Shown here: positions 1 through 10,692 of the stretch, piece by piece
How the letters are laid out: each line of letters starts with the position of its first letter
Numbering within the stretch: the stretch's first letter is position 1
Origin: Antedon bifida
Lineage: Eukaryota > Echinodermata > Crinoidea > Comatulida > Antedonidae
Direction: 5' to 3'
DNA: 64,000 nt
NCBI GenBank assembly: GCA_963402885.1
Contig: OY727093.1
Coordinates: 1,302,001 to 1,366,000 of the forward strand
Made by a program: the position numbers and the translations under genes
Notes under the pieces: model-generated
Database searches by the model: none
Seen by the model: the letters and a program-made list of their open reading frames with translations, nothing else
What the model was told of the DNA's origin: nothing

Positions 1-668
1 GAGAACAATAGTTAAAATATCAATGATTAATCAACTGTGAAATACCATAGAAGATGATGTTATTTTGTAGAATATTATTAACCAAAAATTGTGTTGTTTT
101 TGCACTTATTGATATAATGCTTTGAACTTTCTGTCTGTTATTGCAGATCAGCTGTAAAGTTAGACGACTAAAAGCTTGGATTACCATTACCTCTTTCTTT
201 ACCATTCTTTGAGAGGAGTTTGATTTGTCTGTATACATTACTAGTTACAACTCCTTATCCTACGCCATATACCACTGTGTCAGTGCATTATCTTCAATTT
301 CTTCTAAAGAGTAGGGGATCATCTCCCAGTGTGCTGATCTGGCAGGCGCTGCACTGCTGGCTGCCGTGGGTCCGTTTAGTGCCAAATCTGAATTTCCTCA
401 GTTTCCAGTTAAGCTTGAGGACAAATATAAGTACCTTTACCTTTTATTTTAAAGCCCACCTTTATATCATTTTTAGAGTCCTACATTGTATACAGTACTG
501 CTAGTGCATTATCAATTTCGTCTTTAATTTCATGCCCATCTTTATTTTGATTAAAGATGTTACGTTCCGTTATCTTCATCAACTACTGTATTTTCCACGC
601 CTGAGTTTCCCTTTGAACTACTTTCCGGATACAAACAAATATTAAGCTACGTTTTTGTAGCAATCTTC
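1..668. other. Gene-free stretch
   Basis: I see no recognisable gene, repeat family or RNA in this stretch. A slightly GC-richer patch at about 300-400 has no features I can name. Both strands carry only short reading frames of the size expected by chance in AT-rich DNA. Confidence 0.5.
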
Positions 669-852
669 AATAATTCAAGTTGTTTATGTTTGATAGATCT
701 TTTTAATGGTGATGGTGATGGCAGTATTTAAAGAGAGATAGTTGTATTAGATTACTAAACAATAATTCAGGTTGTTAATGTTTGATAGATCTTTTTAATG
801 GTGATGATGATGGCAGTATTTAAAGAGAGATAGTTGTATTAGATTACTAAAC
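669..852. repeat. 92-bp tandem duplication (two copies)
   Basis: Two adjacent copies, 669-760 and 761-852, match almost base for base. Differences are few: an A/G change near the start, TTTATG versus TTAATG, and one GGT versus GAT triplet. Each copy has a TGATGG-type triplet run and ends in ATTACTAAAC. The low divergence points to a recent local duplication by slippage or unequal exchange. No coding function is implied. Confidence 0.9.
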
Positions 853-1671
853 ATCAATTGGTATCTAGAAATAATTATGTATTCCAATAAAAATACAAAT
901 CCAATCATACTCCAATAGACTGGCAACAGGTTTTTAGTTATAAATTATATCATAAATTTATCATCATTTAAAAAATTAAAATAATATTTAATCTTTATTA
1001 ATCGTTGAGTAATAATAAAAAGATCCAATAATCACACAATCCAATTAAAAGATTTTTGTGCTGCTTTTTTGTTTTGTGCGTATACATCCATTCAGTGCGA
1101 GAAGCCCAGCTTGTGGTTGAAACCCACCCTGAGTTATAAACCCATCCCAATTGTGGGTTCATTTTATATCAATTTATATAGATGAAACCTATTGTGATCT
1201 ACTGGTATAAAAGCCACTCTTTCTTAACCCAATCTTCAGAACTAGTAGACATTATATATTGAATTCAGTACTCTGTATAGTAAGACTTGTATTAGTAAAT
1301 AACTTTATATAATAATATAAATAAATAATATTGTAATGATTAACATTTGTTAGTGCTCCTTATTATCGTTCAAATTATCGTTAATAATTGTGGCTAGTAT
1401 AAACATTGGGAATTCCATAATTATTACATAATTAGACTGTTATTTCCGGAGTCTGTCTCTAGACGGATTCTCCCTGAGGGGAGTGAGAGCTGGCTCCATA
1501 ATCATCAAAGCAAAACCATAATACAAATTACACATTGCTCTCAAATAAACAGGTGATTGTGAATGTCTGATGCTTAAAAAAAGTTTCTTTGCTGTTAAGT
1601 TTTTGATGGACAGAAGTCAAAGATTTGAACAGAAGACACACAAGTTGATTCAAGGGCGAGTTTCATTAATT
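853..1671. other. Gene-free AT-rich stretch
   Basis: The DNA is AT-rich with poly-A/T runs. A GC-richer patch near 1440-1500 (TCCGGAGTCTGTCTCTAGAC and a GAGGGGAG run) stands out in composition, but I cannot assign it. Confidence 0.45.
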
Positions 1672-1735
1672 TAACTATTTTTAGACCCTTGCCCCAACTC
1701 CCTCTCCATATTTTAAAATCCTGCTTCCGCCAATA
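1672..1735. repeat. Dispersed repeat fragment, CTATTTTTAGACC family, copy 1
   Basis: The segment shares an ordered series of blocks with 3795-3862: ACTATTTTTAGACC, then a C-rich run, then a block resembling AAAATCCTG, then GCTTCCG. Shared order with substitutions and small indels indicates two old copies of one dispersed element. Its class is unknown; there are no visible terminal repeats or target duplications. Confidence 0.6.
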
Positions 1736-3086
1736 AAATAATTATTATTATTATCCAATTGTCTCATAAAAATCAGGTAACATGGCTCCTCCCTGTTAGG
1801 TAACCGGTGCTAGAGGTGGACCGCTGTATAAAAGACAGCTATTTAATTAACTCAGCATTTAAAGATTTCAAGGTTTTGATGGTATTATTTGTGATCATCT
1901 GAGCATTTTAAGGTTGTCTACTATAGAAGATTAAATACCGTTGAATGTTCAACATTCCTTAAAAGAGAATTAAATAGATTTAAACCTCCAAACTTATTTA
2001 AGCCTACTTTGTTATTGTACGGTAATCTCTAACTTTTAAGCTACTGTAGTCGTCCAACCGTGGATTATCTATGAAACCCTGATTTTAAATTCTAATGGCC
2101 ATGTGAAGTACAATACATGTATTAAAGCACTAAGACCAATGTATCTACCAACTTATCAATTCAATAAAAAAATTGTTAAAAATCTATGATCAACAAGAAC
2201 AATCAATATTGGGTAAAAATTTTCCTTTTTCTAGGTGGGGTGGTTATATTTCCTACGTGGTTTGCTGTTAGTGTTAGCTCTTTACAGGAACATTTGCCAC
2301 TAAAGAATAAAGAAAGTAAAACTTATCTATTTTCTTAGAAAACCGTATTGAAACAAAAGTGTATTTAAATTATAGAATGATGGCATATTTTATATTTCAG
2401 GTTTTGCAGATTTGAAAATAAAAAAAAAATATAAAGCAGTGAGATTTATGCTTAGATACTTGCCATACATCAAACTGACATATTCTTTTTGTATGGAATG
2501 GGTTTTTTTTTACCTCCTCATGCATTTAAAATTTATCGACAACTTGGATTTAGTCTCCATTGTGAAACAAATTGCCTCGTCGTTCTACCATTTTTCATCT
2601 CAGTAACCTTGACATCAAAAAGAACCTTTTAATTAATGTTTTTGTAATTTACCTAAATGACTGTAATCTATTAATAGTCTGACCAATCAATATTCAGATC
2701 TTTAAAGGAGCTTGATAGAAAGAAGAAAATACAATTTGCAAAATTTGAATCCTAACTATGGCTATGATGGAGAATACCATGAAAACATTCAAATAATGGT
2801 AATTTTGATTTCATTTTTTTAAAATGAATTTAATTCATAAATGTATGTAATCTATAGATTGTCTGACTAATCAATACAATGATTCTTAAACGAGTAAAAA
2901 CATAATTTAAAAGTAGTGTAGTGGTTGTTTCAATTTCATGTTTCAGCTCATCAACAAAAAGTATCTCTTTGTTTGTAGGATTTGTCCTGCTACCTCTTAT
3001 ACAGTACAATAAATCCTGTACATTGAAACTGTTCTATTATGTTCTGTTCTGTATATTATATAATAATATAAATCCAAAAGCAAATT
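1736..3086. other. Gene-free AT-rich stretch
   Basis: An (ATT)n run lies at about 1737-1755 and a poly-A run at about 2419-2428. Nothing else is recognised. Confidence 0.5.
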
Positions 3087-3290
3087 ACTGAAAATGACAA
3101 TGCTGTGGGTATCAGTGGTTGGATCTCAATGGATATACAAATAAAATAAGCACTGACAAAAATGACAATGTTGTGGGTATCAGTGGCTGGATCTCAATGG
3201 ATATACAAATAAAATAAGCACTGACAAAAATGGCAATGCTGTGTATATCAGAGTGGCTGGATCTCAATGGAGATACAAAATAAAATAAGT
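3087..3290. repeat. 68-bp tandem repeat (three copies)
   Basis: Three tandem units have a period of 68 bp, judged from the spacing of the ACAATG / GGCAATG motif at about 3096, 3164 and 3232. Each unit contains GTATCAGTGG, GGATCTCAATGGA and ACAAATAAAATAAG. The first two are nearly identical and the third is more diverged. A 96-codon reading frame on the minus strand across it is a by-product of the repeat. Confidence 0.88.
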
Positions 3291-3794
3291 CTAAATAATC
3301 TAAATCAAAACGATAAAGTAAAACAGCCAGAAAATTAGCAAAGCTATAATATAATATTCTGTTTAGATCATAATACCTTTTTTTAACAGATAAAGCTGCC
3401 AACAGATATTTTTTACCTGATTACCCTGAAATGCCTCTAATATTGAGAATTGATATCAAGTATGATTTCTAGTTTCGATATCAATCATCTTGCCCAGGGT
3501 TTCATTTCAGTATCTTTAATACTTCTTTTTCTCAATAGATCTCTTTCAAAGAGGGATATCAGATATTGGTAAGCATTTCAGTCTTAGTATCAGTTTACAT
3601 ACTAATTCATTTGTATTTCTAGTTCCTTTTCTATCGCTTCCTTTCGACCAGTGTTGTGAATAGAATGTACAAATTGGTTGGCAGTGAAGAGAGGCTATCA
3701 AAAGGTACAGTGATGAGTAGTAGTATCACCACCAACCCCCCTAAATATCAAAATTCCGAATGCAAAAAGGTCATTAGGTTGAGTTCAGCTCTTC

Positions 3795-3862
3795 ATGTTA
3801 CTATTTTTAGACCTCTCCCCCTCCTATTTCAAAATCCTGGATCAGCTTCCGTCCCACCTCCC
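3795..3862. repeat. Dispersed repeat fragment, CTATTTTTAGACC family, copy 2
   Basis: This is the partner of 1672-1735. It keeps TTACTATTTTTAGACC, the C-rich block, TTTCAAAATCCTGG and CAGCTTCCG. The 3' half resembles the rc-type ends of decayed fragments at 13475-13630 and 20836-20905, but that link is weaker. Confidence 0.55.
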
Positions 3863-3869
3863 CATTATA

Positions 3870-5090
3870 TGTTTTTTCTTATTTTTACTTTATTGTCACT
3901 ACTAGGCCTACTACAACACTGACTCGGTTATAATCCGTTTCCCACATTTACATAACATTCATCAAGTTTGGTTGTTGATTAGTATCCCAAACAAATGTTA
4001 TATTCATATTGGTGCTCCTTTTGCTTAGAATGTATTAGCTATTAACACAAGGCTGACTCTTTAGGGTGGGTTTCAGTCAACACCTTCAAAATACAGTTAA
4101 GAATCTACTTTAGTACTTCAAGTTTTTGTACTTAACATACTCATAATGAAGCTATACGGAAAAAAATATTTGTCTACATTTATGATGGACCAGATACCAG
4201 CAAATCGCTTGATTGGTTATATGAAATGTGTCTATCATTGTACCAGTGTGATGGGTTTTTCTTTTTACAAATCAGGGTGTTTTTTTTTCTGGCACTAGAA
4301 AGGCACTAAAATTAGTTAAATTTCTCAGTCACTTTTTGAATGATTGTTTCTGAAAGTAACCCCATTATACTAAAGCTCTTTAATCAACATATCCCAAGTA
4401 AAACTAAATGCTTTGAATTAAACAGGATGCCATTCAACAGGTAGACCGTAAAATTCTATGGTAAGAAATGCCTACAATGTGAACAATGCGCCTAGCAAAA
4501 TCAAGGCAGTCAATAATACTCAAGCAGGATTTTAATCCCTTTACAATAGTTGTGATTGAATTAGTTTCAGAATGTCCGCTTTAACAAAAGTTTGACTTTA
4601 ATGGAGTCAGTAAGCCATCCGACGTAAGCCTGTCTAAAGAGTTTGCATCCCCATTCACAAAGTTTGACTTTATATTTTACAATTGTGATTCAGAAAATGG
4701 TTTAAAGTGGAGTTACTGTAGATTTATCTTTTGAAAGTTTTAATTAAATCCAGGGACCTGTTAATTAAATCCAGGTACCTGGATCAGTTTGGTAGACCAA
4801 AAATATGGATGTTTGATTTATAAATCACACTATATTATTCTTAGCACATTGGAGGTTATAGCATAGTATAGATACACCATCTCTAGTTCAGCTTAATAAT
4901 AAACTTGATAATGATACATTGATTAGGATGATTATGACCAGCAATATCATTAATATCAAAACAATATCACTTCACCAAATTACTTAATTATTTACACATC
5001 ATCAGCACCATCATTTTTAGCACCACCATAGTTTTTCAAAAATGCGAGAAAGTTGCCAAGATGGATAAACTATATATTGTGCTTATAAAC
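3870..5090. other. Gene-free AT-rich stretch
   Basis: A small direct repeat of TTAATTAAATCCAGG lies at about 4740-4790. A TAGGCCTA word occurs at about 3903. No gene or RNA is recognised. Confidence 0.5.
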
Positions 5091-5235
5091 TAAAGCTCTG
5101 TCTACACTATCAAACTTTATGTGACAAAAAAATGTGATGTGCCCATATATAGACATGATGATGTCATATAACTACCATATTTATGCACATTACACTTTTT
5201 TTTTGTCAAACTAGTTTGATAGTTTAGACAAGTCT
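5091..5235 (+). mobile_element. MITE family copy 1 (forward)
   Basis: This is a short non-autonomous DNA element. The left end reads TA then AAGCTCTGTCTACACTATCA. The interior has the family core (GTGATGTGCCC, ACATGATGATGTCAT, one ACTACCATATTT unit). The right end has TTTTTTGTCAAACTAGTTTG followed by a slightly damaged complement of the left end (GTTTAGACAAGTCT). No reading frame for a transposase is present. The flanking TA fits a TA target duplication, as in Tc1/mariner-type elements; that class is my inference. Confidence 0.88.
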
Positions 5236-5269
5236 CATTGATGCTTAAGGAGTGGAGTTGAAAGACTTA

Positions 5270-5345
5270 CAACCCTGGCATTATGTCAGGATTGAAACCG
5301 GGATCTTGGGATTGGAAGGCAAGCATCACCAAGCTACTGCTTCAC
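5270..5345 (-). mobile_element. tRNA-derived SINE head fragment (decayed)
   Basis: Read on the minus strand, the segment has the order of a tRNA-type promoter: a box-A-like stretch opposite GCAAGCATCACCAAGCTACT, then a box-B-like stretch opposite GGATTGAAACC. This arrangement is common in tRNA-derived SINEs of invertebrates. It does not fold into a convincing complete tRNA, so I call it a SINE relic and not a tRNA gene. Confidence 0.45.
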
Positions 5346-5613
5346 TAAATGTTACCATCATCTTCACCATCATCATTATTTATCCTCTTTACACTTGTGT
5401 CAACTTCATTAGAATAGCAACTGAATCAAAATGATTATCATCTGTAAGATTAAAATCGGAAGCCCATATTAAACAGCTTTACACACCTGAAAGATAGTAA
5501 TTGGATGACTTCCACCTGTCTGTAACCCACACACCTCACCTGGGAACATTCCAATCTTTATTATACCTCAGTAATCATTCAGAAAAGTTCTTTTATGTTA
5601 TTTCTTCTTTCAG

Positions 5614-5716
5614 GTGTACGATCTAAAAGATGCACACAAGTTGATGTTACGTTGTTTGTTTATTGCCCTGCTTCATTTAACTGAATATAATATACATGTA
5701 GTGACGAAGATGAAAG
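5614..5716 (+). CDS. Weak candidate internal exon, unknown product
   Basis: A pyrimidine-rich run ending TTTCTTCTTTCAG precedes an open stretch of 34 codons, followed by AAAG then GTAAAT, an acceptable 5' splice site. The peptide starts VYDLKDAHKLMLRCLF and is hydrophobic in the middle. I recognise no family. One such acceptor-ORF-donor arrangement is likely to arise by chance in 64 kb. No partner exon is visible nearby, and a SINE relic lies 270 bp upstream. Confidence 0.15.
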
Positions 5717-5886
5717 GTAAATAGTAATAGTGCTTCATTAAGTTTCATTCATATCTGGACAACAAATAATATTTTGCTTACATTCTCAAAGTAAAATAAT
5801 ATATGAGTAGGATTTGTCACAGATTTTGTATTTTGTGATGATTTGTATTTGTCCATGTGTGTATGAACAATGTGTAGCTAAATATA

Positions 5887-6110
5887 GTTTAAAAGATTAC
5901 TCCACTGTGCCACTTACTGTAGCGTGCCATATATAATAATTTGATATTGTTTGAAAGATTTGTCCACTATTCCATAGAGCATCCCATTTATAATAATTTA
6001 ATATAGTTCAGTAGTTTGAAAGATTATTCCATATCAATAATTTGATATCCCATTTATAATAATTTAATATTCCACTATAATAATTTAATATTATTCCATA
6101 TTTTCATTAA
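5887..6110. repeat. Degenerate AT-rich repeat cluster
   Basis: The phrase ATAATAATTTGATAT or ATAATAATTTAATAT recurs about five times at irregular spacing, together with CCATTTATAATAATTTAAT and GTTTGAAAGATT. This looks like an old short tandem array that has decayed. Confidence 0.6.
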
Positions 6111-9100
6111 AATCTAGAATATTTTACATCACATTCATAATTTAACATTTATTTAAAGATTATCATTTTAAAAATAATATTTTTAGTAGCAATATTAAAA
6201 ATATTATTGTAAGTAATAATATAATTCAAAACTTATAAACAAGTAATATTAACTATTATATTAACAACAATTATAATTTGATTGACATTACAATGTTTGA
6301 AATATTTTATTATCATCACAAAAACAAATATTATATTCAACAGTTCGATTCATATTATTCTTTCAGTGTCTGTATAAAAAACATTATTTTTTTAGGTGAA
6401 ATGATGGATTTATATATTTATTTAGTACCCATCCATATATAAGGCGATTTATATAATCCATACTCAAATGCCAAGTATCCAACAAAGATACGTAAACGTA
6501 TTAGTTTTTATTTTTAGAATGAAAACTAAAACTCCTACATATGAAACTGAGAGTAGCGAATAATAAGTTGATCTATGAGAAGCTATCAGGGTGTTTTCAG
6601 CCTTGTCATGCAATCTTGGCGTAGTAGATCGTTGTTGAAGGAATCGATAATAGAGTTATAAAGGTCAAAGGTGAACTCATGTTTTTACCTTGAATAAATG
6701 TATTTATGAAATACAGGTGAATAAATGAGCTTTATCATTTTATCATTCAATAGTATACAAATAATGGTGAAAGATGACATTCTATTTTCATGAGACGCAG
6801 CCTGAGTGAAAATAGACACGATCGTTAAATAGTATGTACTATTGCATGCCATGTGACTTACAATCGTCCAATCAAATGACAGGAATTTATTCAGGTGTGC
6901 TGAATAATCAGTTCAGTGTACAATATCCATTTGTAATAATTAGCCATGGCAAGTAGTTGCAGTTTTCTGTAAAAGATGTAGCTACCTTTTATACCAAAAT
7001 AATCTATTATCAATGAAACAAAATTTGCAGCCTACAAACCTGAAGAATCTTAAAAGAGCCGCTTACAGCGTTTGACAACATCAATTGCAATAATAGTACA
7101 TTTTAATCCCAGTAATAATGACAATCACACGTACGCAACATTAGTAATGTTGTAATAATGAACAATGTGATGATGAAAATGCACTTATACATTTCAATTA
7201 TCCTACCAATTTTCATAAAAGCTTTTCTTTCTTCAGCCCGATGCTTTCACCGAAAGCCTTTCTTACCAATCTTGTTTATTATGGAAAACACGTCTTTCAG
7301 CTTTTAACATATTAATTTTCACTTCTTATTTATTCAAATTTTCTGATACTGTAGAAAAGTGATTCACCTTATAACTACTACTCATATTTTGTGTACCATT
7401 CAGGATTTACGGGAAAGCGCTATCATATAAAAATTTTATTTTAACTATCAAAGGGGAACGTGAGTCCGAAGCCCTGACGTGGGTTCTGCCCTGCCAGTGC
7501 AATGTTCTTTACAGAAAATGTGTTTACGTCAGTTTCTAATTTTCTTTTCCTTTGTTTTCTTTTCTGTACATTATGTTATTATTTTTTATGGCGCTTCTCA
7601 CGTTTTCTTTTATTTTCTTCCTTCCTTAATAGTAAAAAGAACCGATGGGTGTAGAGAACCAAACATTTGAAATGATATGTTTTGAGCCAGACTTTCTTCT
7701 TTTCTATTGAAGAAGTAGAACTTAAACTGGTGTTGGTACTTTTCTTTTTTGTAAGGAATTTTTTGCAAGAAAAACCAAACAAATTTAGTTATAAAACCGT
7801 ATTTTCCTGGGCAAAGAACCGTGTTCACAAGTTTAAAATGACTAAAAATAAATTTCATATTGACTTAAGTTACTCTGGTGATGGAAATTGTCGTTATTGA
7901 AATTTAGTCCTTACACTCTGTGGTATGCTTTCACTCGTGCTTATTATTCATATATGCTTTTATACTTTGTAAACAGGAAAATAGTGATGAATAACTGCCT
8001 TTTATGGAATTTTACCCTCAAGTGTTTTTGATAAAAGTTGAATAAAATCAGCTGAGTGAAAATATTCAACAATAATAAATAGCTATTTTATTATTTGCTG
8101 GTTGTCGTTTGGAATTTCATTTTCACATTTGTAATAGCTATTTTCACTTTTAAAAATTGTCAATAATAGGCCTACACTTAAATAATAAAAATGATTATTC
8201 AATATACAATAGGCCTGTAAGTAGTGCAAAAAATGTATTATTTATATTTTTACAAGCCCTTATTAGCCCTGGAAAATAACAGAGTTATCCATTGAATTTG
8301 AATTCATTTTGGCTGTGTTTGCTTGTTCTTTTTTCTTGGACTGTTTCAAATAAATGTGAATGGAATCATGAAATCAAATCATTAGCTTTTTGCTAATTAA
8401 TTTACTTTTATTATATTGAATCTAGTTACTATTGGGTACAAAAAAGAAACGTGTTCAGTTCGTGTTTGCATTACTGACGATCAACATTAATGTTATTCGT
8501 TCTTAAAATAGCATTAATAATTGCTTAATATTAGAATTATGATTGACAAATATGTTTTGCTGAACTAGAATTTGGTATTAACATTAATATGCAGTCTTTA
8601 GAATTTTGCTTTTAACATTAATATTACATGAATAGCCTGGCAATCTGCCAAGTATTGATCGTACCATTTCTAGATGTACAACATCACACAACATTGAAAA
8701 ATAAGTCATGCTCTACTGAAAATTGTACGTAGACATCTGTATTTTAGATTTGAGATTTGTAGAATTTAATTGTCCATACTAAACACAAGGAGTCATGTTA
8801 CTTCACTCTTGATATGCCTACTTGCTTCTGTTGATTTTATTTTTTAGTCTGTCACAAACAAACAGATAAATACGTCCACTAAACCAGTACTACAGAACAT
8901 ATAAACCTGTCCTTTGCTAAATTTTGTCAAGTTTAAGCAGGTGTGCTTATACTACCAGGGACCAAAATGTAGAACAGGGTTAACACCAAATATAGGGGTC
9001 ACTTGAGCTGAAAGCGAAAATTGTTAGACAACTTTCCCTTTTTCGTCAATTGTTACTATGTGTGTGGGGATCAAAAAGAAAAAGGGATGGGGTGAGAAAG

Positions 9101-9170
9101 ACTAAAAGAAAAGAATATTGATTTATGACCTATTTGTCGCTGCTTTGATGTTATTTGAATCTTATGGGTT
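6111..9170. other. Gene-free AT-rich stretch
   Basis: No gene is recognised. A 7440-7910 segment is somewhat less AT-rich and carries several overlapping short frames on both strands. One plus-strand frame ends in GDGNCRY, which recalls an OTU protease start, but there is too little to call. TAGGCCTA-like words occur near 8168 and 8212. Confidence 0.45.
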
Positions 9171-9465
9171 ATGGTTTAAATGTGGCATCAACACCATATA
9201 GCATGTGTTTTTCTATTGGTCTTATATCGGTTAGAATTTTTGCTTTAAAGCTCCATCTACACTATCAAAGTTTATGTGACAAAAAAATGTGATGTGCCCA
9301 AATATGGACATGATAATATCATACCACTATCATATTTGGGCATATCACTACCATATTTGGGCACATCACACTAGTTTAATAGTGCAGACAGAGCTTTACA
9401 GGTTATGATTTAAATGTGGCATCAACATCATATATAGCATGTGTATCTTTTGCTTTAAGGCTAAA
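9171..9465. repeat. Short tandem duplication split by a MITE
   Basis: A unit beginning GGTTATGGTTTAAATGTGGC with GTGGCATCAACACCATATAG and ending TTTTGCTTTAA occurs at about 9167-9248. It recurs at about 9401-9462 (GGTTATGATTTAAATGTGGC ... TTTTGCTTTAAGG). MITE copy 2 sits at the junction between the two units. The first unit has about 25 extra bases before its TTTTGCTTTAA end. Confidence 0.75.
9246..9398 (+). mobile_element. MITE family copy 2 (forward)
   Basis: Left end TA AAGCTCCATCTACACTATCA and right end CAGACAGAGCTT TA are near-perfect complements, with TA on both sides. The interior carries GTGATGTGCCC and two copies of the 21-bp unit ACCATATTTGGGCATATCAC. It lies between the units of a small tandem duplication, which gives an approximate unoccupied site and supports a TA target duplication. 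Confidence 0.9.
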
Positions 9466-10482
9466 TTTGAAATGGGCTTTAAACCACATATGAATAATGA
9501 TATCTTGTTTATGATATTAATATGTAAATTGTATAGGTGACTTGTACTTTTTCAGGATGTAAAGATTATATTTATTACTACATGTACTTTATATTACAAA
9601 TTTTTTCTCTTTTTTATTTTATAAATGATAAAGAATTCAATAGTAAGAATAAAACGTAGTTTAGTCGATGTAAAATGTTTCATTATAAGAATAAATTTTA
9701 TAGACATATTAAAAAAAAATGAACAATGCTATAGCAATTTTAAGATTTTATAGAATAGAGGTCTATTGTTTGTTGTATCCTGTATTGTCTGTTATTTGTT
9801 TAATATATCAGGTTAAAAAAATGCTGGTTAAGCAAGTTAGAAAAGAAAAGGAAAATTGAAAATAATTTCTCCATAGATATTTATTAATTTGAAACAATAA
9901 AGATTAGGAAAGCTGTGAGAAATTTATTAGAAATTTAAAAGTTTGCTAAAGACCAAGAATTTGGGATGAGTATTGATCTATTCACATGTTATTCAATTAC
10001 AAATATGTAATTCAAATTAAGTAGTACTACAATTTACTGTATTTCTAAGTAGCAAGCTCATCAGCGCACCCTCTCCACCAAAAATGTATTCATTTTGCGG
10101 TTTATAAATCTTGTGTTCAAAATTGTTTTTATATAATCACATAAATCTCAGATTTCCTGCTCTTATGTAGCAGATACACAGTTAATCCAACATTGTATTA
10201 AGGAGATTAAGATTTACTTGTTACGTTCTGATCGACGTGTATATACTAATCCCTTATTGTGATATTTGCTTGATCATACCTTCTTGTGAAACCAGATTAT
10301 GTAAGGTGTGCAAAAAACAAATATTATAATATACATATCATACATTGTCATATTTTACAAAAATTCCAGCAATTTATTAACCCATATCAGATGTAGCTCT
10401 GTAAACGAATCAAGTTTTATAAGAGTTCACAAAACAAGCACTTTTGTCAGATATAATTCTGATTAGGATTAGCTTTGTTATT
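9466..10482. other. Gene-free AT-rich stretch
   Basis: Only AT-rich sequence with homopolymer runs is seen. I recognise no gene, RNA or repeat family. Confidence 0.5.
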
Positions 10483-10692
10483 CATTGAATTGAATTGAAT
10501 TGAAATATATATTTGAATTGAAATATATATTTATACTGGGTAACCTCTTCAGTCAAAGACTGGTCTCCCAGAGGGCCCAGTTGGTGATCAGTGGCTGTGA
10601 TGTACTAATACACCGGGGTGACCCCCTACTCGTCTCGAACGATGTACTAGGTTCTTTAAAGTGCACATGAGCTAGTTGTGTACACTGGACCT
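10483..10692 (-). mobile_element. SINE/LINE 3' element with TTCAA-type tail
   Basis: Read on the minus strand, the element begins near AGGTCCAGTGTACACAACTA and continues through TTCGAGACGAGTAGGGGGTC. It then has CTCTGGGAGACCAGTCTTTG and a TATAAATATA stretch, and ends in a (TTCAA)n simple tail at the low-coordinate side. A shorter copy with the same CTCTGGGAGACCAGTCTTTG block and tail is at 61120-61187. The simple-repeat tail is typical of a retroposon 3' end. I have a general memory of similar sequence in other marine invertebrates but cannot verify it here. Confidence 0.72.

Noticed and set aside
7682-7900. Frame ending in GDGNCRY, recalling the start of OTU protease domains
   Set aside because: The motif is at the very end of the frame with nothing of the domain after it; seven residues are insufficient.
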